A stretch of 53,693 nucleotides of DNA from the NCBI GenBank assembly GCA_017517605.1, contig JAFWYQ010000054.1, forward strand, positions 1 to 53,693. The letters are read 5' to 3'. The notes below the pieces were generated by a model that saw nothing but the letters and a program-made list of their open reading frames with translations, had not been told where the DNA came from and made no database searches. Positions 52,338 through 53,693 of the stretch are shown here, in pieces. A program made the translations under genes and the position numbers. The first letter of the stretch is position 1. Every line of letters starts with the position of its first letter. Source of the stretch: Bacteroidaceae bacterium (GTDB lineage: Bacteria; Bacteroidota; Bacteroidia; Bacteroidales; Bacteroidaceae).

Positions 52338-53471
52338 ATGAGCAACACCATCAACCACCAAGAAGTTCTCCATTGTCTGGCATTGCAACAGCTCCCTGGA
52401 GTAGGAATCATCAGTGCCCGTTTGCTTTACGATGTATTCAGCAACGCCACCGACGTATTTTCCCGCAGGGACGAGTTGGTACACTATACCCAACCCGCGC
52501 AACGCCGACTGATCAAGCAATTGGATTGTCCCGAAGCCTTCCGTAGAGCCGAACAAGAACTGGCCTTTGCACAAAAGAACGGTATCGATGCCATCTGCAT
52601 CGGTGACCGTCGCTATCCATCGCGCCTCCGCGAATGTCCCGATGCACCTTTGGTATTGTTCTTCAAGGGGAACACCAATTTGAATGCGCTACGCATAGTA
52701 AGCTTGGTAGGCACACGCAATGCCACCGACTACGGACGCCAACTATGCAACGATTTCATCCGTGACCTCAAGACCCTTTTCCCCGAAGTTCTCATTGTCA
52801 GCGGATTGGCATACGGCATCGACATTGCAGCCCATCGTGCGGCCCTTGAGCATCAATTACCCACTGTAGGCGTGCTGGCTCATGGATTGGACCGCATCTA
52901 TCCGGCCATACACCGCAAGACGGCTATCGAAATGTTGGAGCAAGGCGGATTACTTACAGAGTATATGACCGGCACCAATCCCGACCGTCAGAACTTCGTC
53001 CAACGCAACCGTATCGTAGCGGGCATGGCCGATGCCACCATTGTGGTTGAGAGTGCAGGCAAAGGTGGCGCACTCATCACCGCAGGATTGGCCACCGACT
53101 ATCACCGCGATTGCTTTGCCTTCCCCGGACGTGTCGGAGACCCTTTCTCCTTGGGATGCAATGCTTTGGTGCGCGACAATAAAGCGGCTCTTATCCTCTC
53201 GGCTGAAGACTTTGTGAAAGCGATGTCGTGGGACATATCACTCACCCACAAGCAAGCGCCTCAGGCCATACAACGTCAACTATTCCTCGACCTATCGCCC
53301 GAAGAGGAAGCCCTTGTTGCCGCCTTACGCCCTCATCGAGACGGATTGCAAATCAATCTGTTGGTAGTGGAGGCCGACATCCCCATCAATCGCGCCAGTG
53401 CCCTCCTTTTTGAATTGGAAATGAAGGGAGTCGTCAAAGCACTTGCCGGCGGTGTGTACAAGGTAGTATAA
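52338..53471 (+). CDS. dprA: DNA-processing protein DprA (Smf)
   Basis: The 377-residue protein has an N-terminal helix-hairpin-helix-like part (LQQLPGVGIISARLLYDVF). The Rossmann-like core follows, with SLVGTRNATDYGRQLC, SGLAYGIDIAAHRAAL, AHGLDRIYPAIH and FVQRNRIVAGMADATIVVES. The GGALITAGLATDYHRDCFAFPG loop is highly characteristic. The C-terminal winged-helix domain (residues 315-377) is present. DprA binds single-stranded DNA and loads RecA during uptake of foreign DNA. It is widespread in Bacteroidales even without known competence. Confidence 0.95.
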   Translation: MSNTINHQEVLHCLALQQLPGVGIISARLLYDVFSNATDVFSRRDELVHYTQPAQRRLIKQLDCPEAFRRAEQELAFAQKNGIDAICIGDRRYPSRLRECPDAPLVLFFKGNTNLNALRIVSLVGTRNATDYGRQLCNDFIRDLKTLFPEVLIVSGLAYGIDIAAHRAALEHQLPTVGVLAHGLDRIYPAIHRKTAIEMLEQGGLLTEYMTGTNPDRQNFVQRNRIVAGMADATIVVESAGKGGALITAGLATDYHRDCFAFPGRVGDPFSLGCNALVRDNKAALILSAEDFVKAMSWDISLTHKQAPQAIQRQLFLDLSPEEEALVAALRPHRDGLQINLLVVEADIPINRASALLFELEMKGVVKALAGGVYKVV

Positions 53472-53479
53472 AACGAAAA

Positions 53480-53511
53480 AAGCGACGGTTGAAATCCTTC
53501 AACCATCGCTT
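53480..53511 (-). terminator. Terminator of tRNA-Pro, shared with dprA
   Basis: AAGCGACGGTTGAA and TTCAACCATCGCTT form a 14-bp stem with one mismatch and the loop ATCC. On the minus strand it is followed by TTTTTTCGTTTT. It also lies 8 bp after the dprA stop. Confidence 0.85.
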
Positions 53512-53514
53512 CTG

Positions 53515-53587
53515 TCGGAAAGAGGCGACTCGAACGCCCGACCCCTACGTCCCGAACGTAGTGCGCTACCAACTGCGCTACTTTCCG
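53515..53587 (-). tRNA. tRNA-Pro (anticodon CGG)
   Basis: The acceptor stem is CGGAAAG/CTTTCCG with discriminator A. The D arm is GCGC-AGTTGGTA-GCGC. The anticodon arm is CTACG-TTCGGGA-CGTAG with anticodon CGG. The T arm is GGGCG-TTCGAGT-CGCCT, with the last pair weak. CCA is not encoded. Confidence 0.94.
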
Positions 53588-53601
53588 CCGTTTTGCGAGT
53601 G

Positions 53602-53633
53602 CAAAGATACGGACTTTCTGAAGAAAAGCCAAA
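53602..53633 (-). promoter_or_regulatory. Promoter of tRNA-Pro
   Basis: On the minus strand TTTG (53633-53630), exactly 20 bp, then TATCTTTG (53609-53602), 15 bp before the tRNA 5' end. Confidence 0.78.
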
Positions 53634-53683
53634 CATTTTGTATGTTTTTTCCTAAAATCGTTAGGAAATCCCGAAAAAAGCAG

Positions 53684-53691
53684 TATCTTTG
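53684..53691 (+). promoter_or_regulatory. -7 box facing out of the window
   Basis: TATCTTTG at the right edge points to a plus-strand gene beyond the window. A small hairpin (CCTAA...TTAGG) lies just upstream at about 53651-53667. Confidence 0.4.
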
Positions 53692-53693
53692 CA

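Overview
The window is a stretch of chromosome from a Bacteroidales bacterium, most likely of the Bacteroidaceae/Prevotellaceae. The evidence is repeated use of the Bacteroides promoter form (TTTG, about 20 bp, then TAnnTTTG), seven or more secreted proteins with Ala-Gln at the predicted signal cleavage site, and typical families (GH97, GH146, S9 dipeptidyl peptidase IV, DUF2851, DUF1847, WbqC, paired signal peptidases). No ribosomal RNA, CRISPR array, SusC/SusD pair or complete mobile element was found. Two tRNA genes are present, tRNA-Gln(TTG) and tRNA-Pro(CGG).

Layout. 1-0.8 kb: a 5'-truncated MobV-type relaxase remnant and a nested inverted repeat. 0.8-3.3 kb: mscS (minus), then a secreted glutaminyl-cyclase-like M28 protein and sufE. 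3.4-7.5 kb: two periplasmic glycosidases, GH51 and GH97. 7.7-12.8 kb: serine acetyltransferase, an RlmL-type rRNA methyltransferase with a very long charged tail, and dipeptidyl peptidase IV. 13-19.5 kb (minus): cysS, then a likely functional unit of an outer-membrane barrel protein, a small secreted protein and a membrane-bound HTH regulator whose periplasmic domain resembles that small protein. 19.7-24.5 kb (minus): priA and a PgpH-type HD protein. 24.9-27.8 kb: gltX and kdtA. 27.8-29 kb: a gene-poor island with a 29-bp perfect inverted repeat and a broken toxin-antitoxin pair. 29-34.3 kb (minus): carB, tRNA-Gln, tyrS. 34.4-35.8 kb: DUF1847 and an AlkD-like gene. 35.9-43 kb (minus): GH146 beta-L-arabinofuranosidase, DUF3108, an Ig-like lipoprotein, a GH3-type adenylating enzyme. 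43.2-46.2 kb: pfkA and an acyl-CoA ligase. 46.4-50.4 kb (minus): dapB, lepB, an apparently inactive lepB paralog and wbqC. 50.6-53.5 kb: DUF2851, a thioesterase, dprA, then tRNA-Pro on the minus strand.

How parts fit together. The signal peptidase, its catalytically degenerate paralog and the glutaminyl cyclase would act one after another on the same exported proteins, most of which here expose Gln after cleavage. GH51, GH97 and GH146 together suit removal of arabinose (and galactose) side chains, although they are not in a polysaccharide utilisation locus.

The most striking feature is between the genes. Most intergenic gaps longer than about 70 bp hold a long imperfect palindrome built from one short 'word' (such as CTAGA, GAGCTAC, CACAGAG, GCACATT, GGAGTGTAG, GTTGACAAG). 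The word is repeated in one direction in the left arm and in reverse complement in the right arm. The same words recur at unlinked loci, arrays can be nested, several carry a common CCATGCG(G) core between their arms, and two arrays run into the neighbouring gene and supply its last codons and stop. I know of no named element that matches this, and it is my main candidate for an undescribed system.
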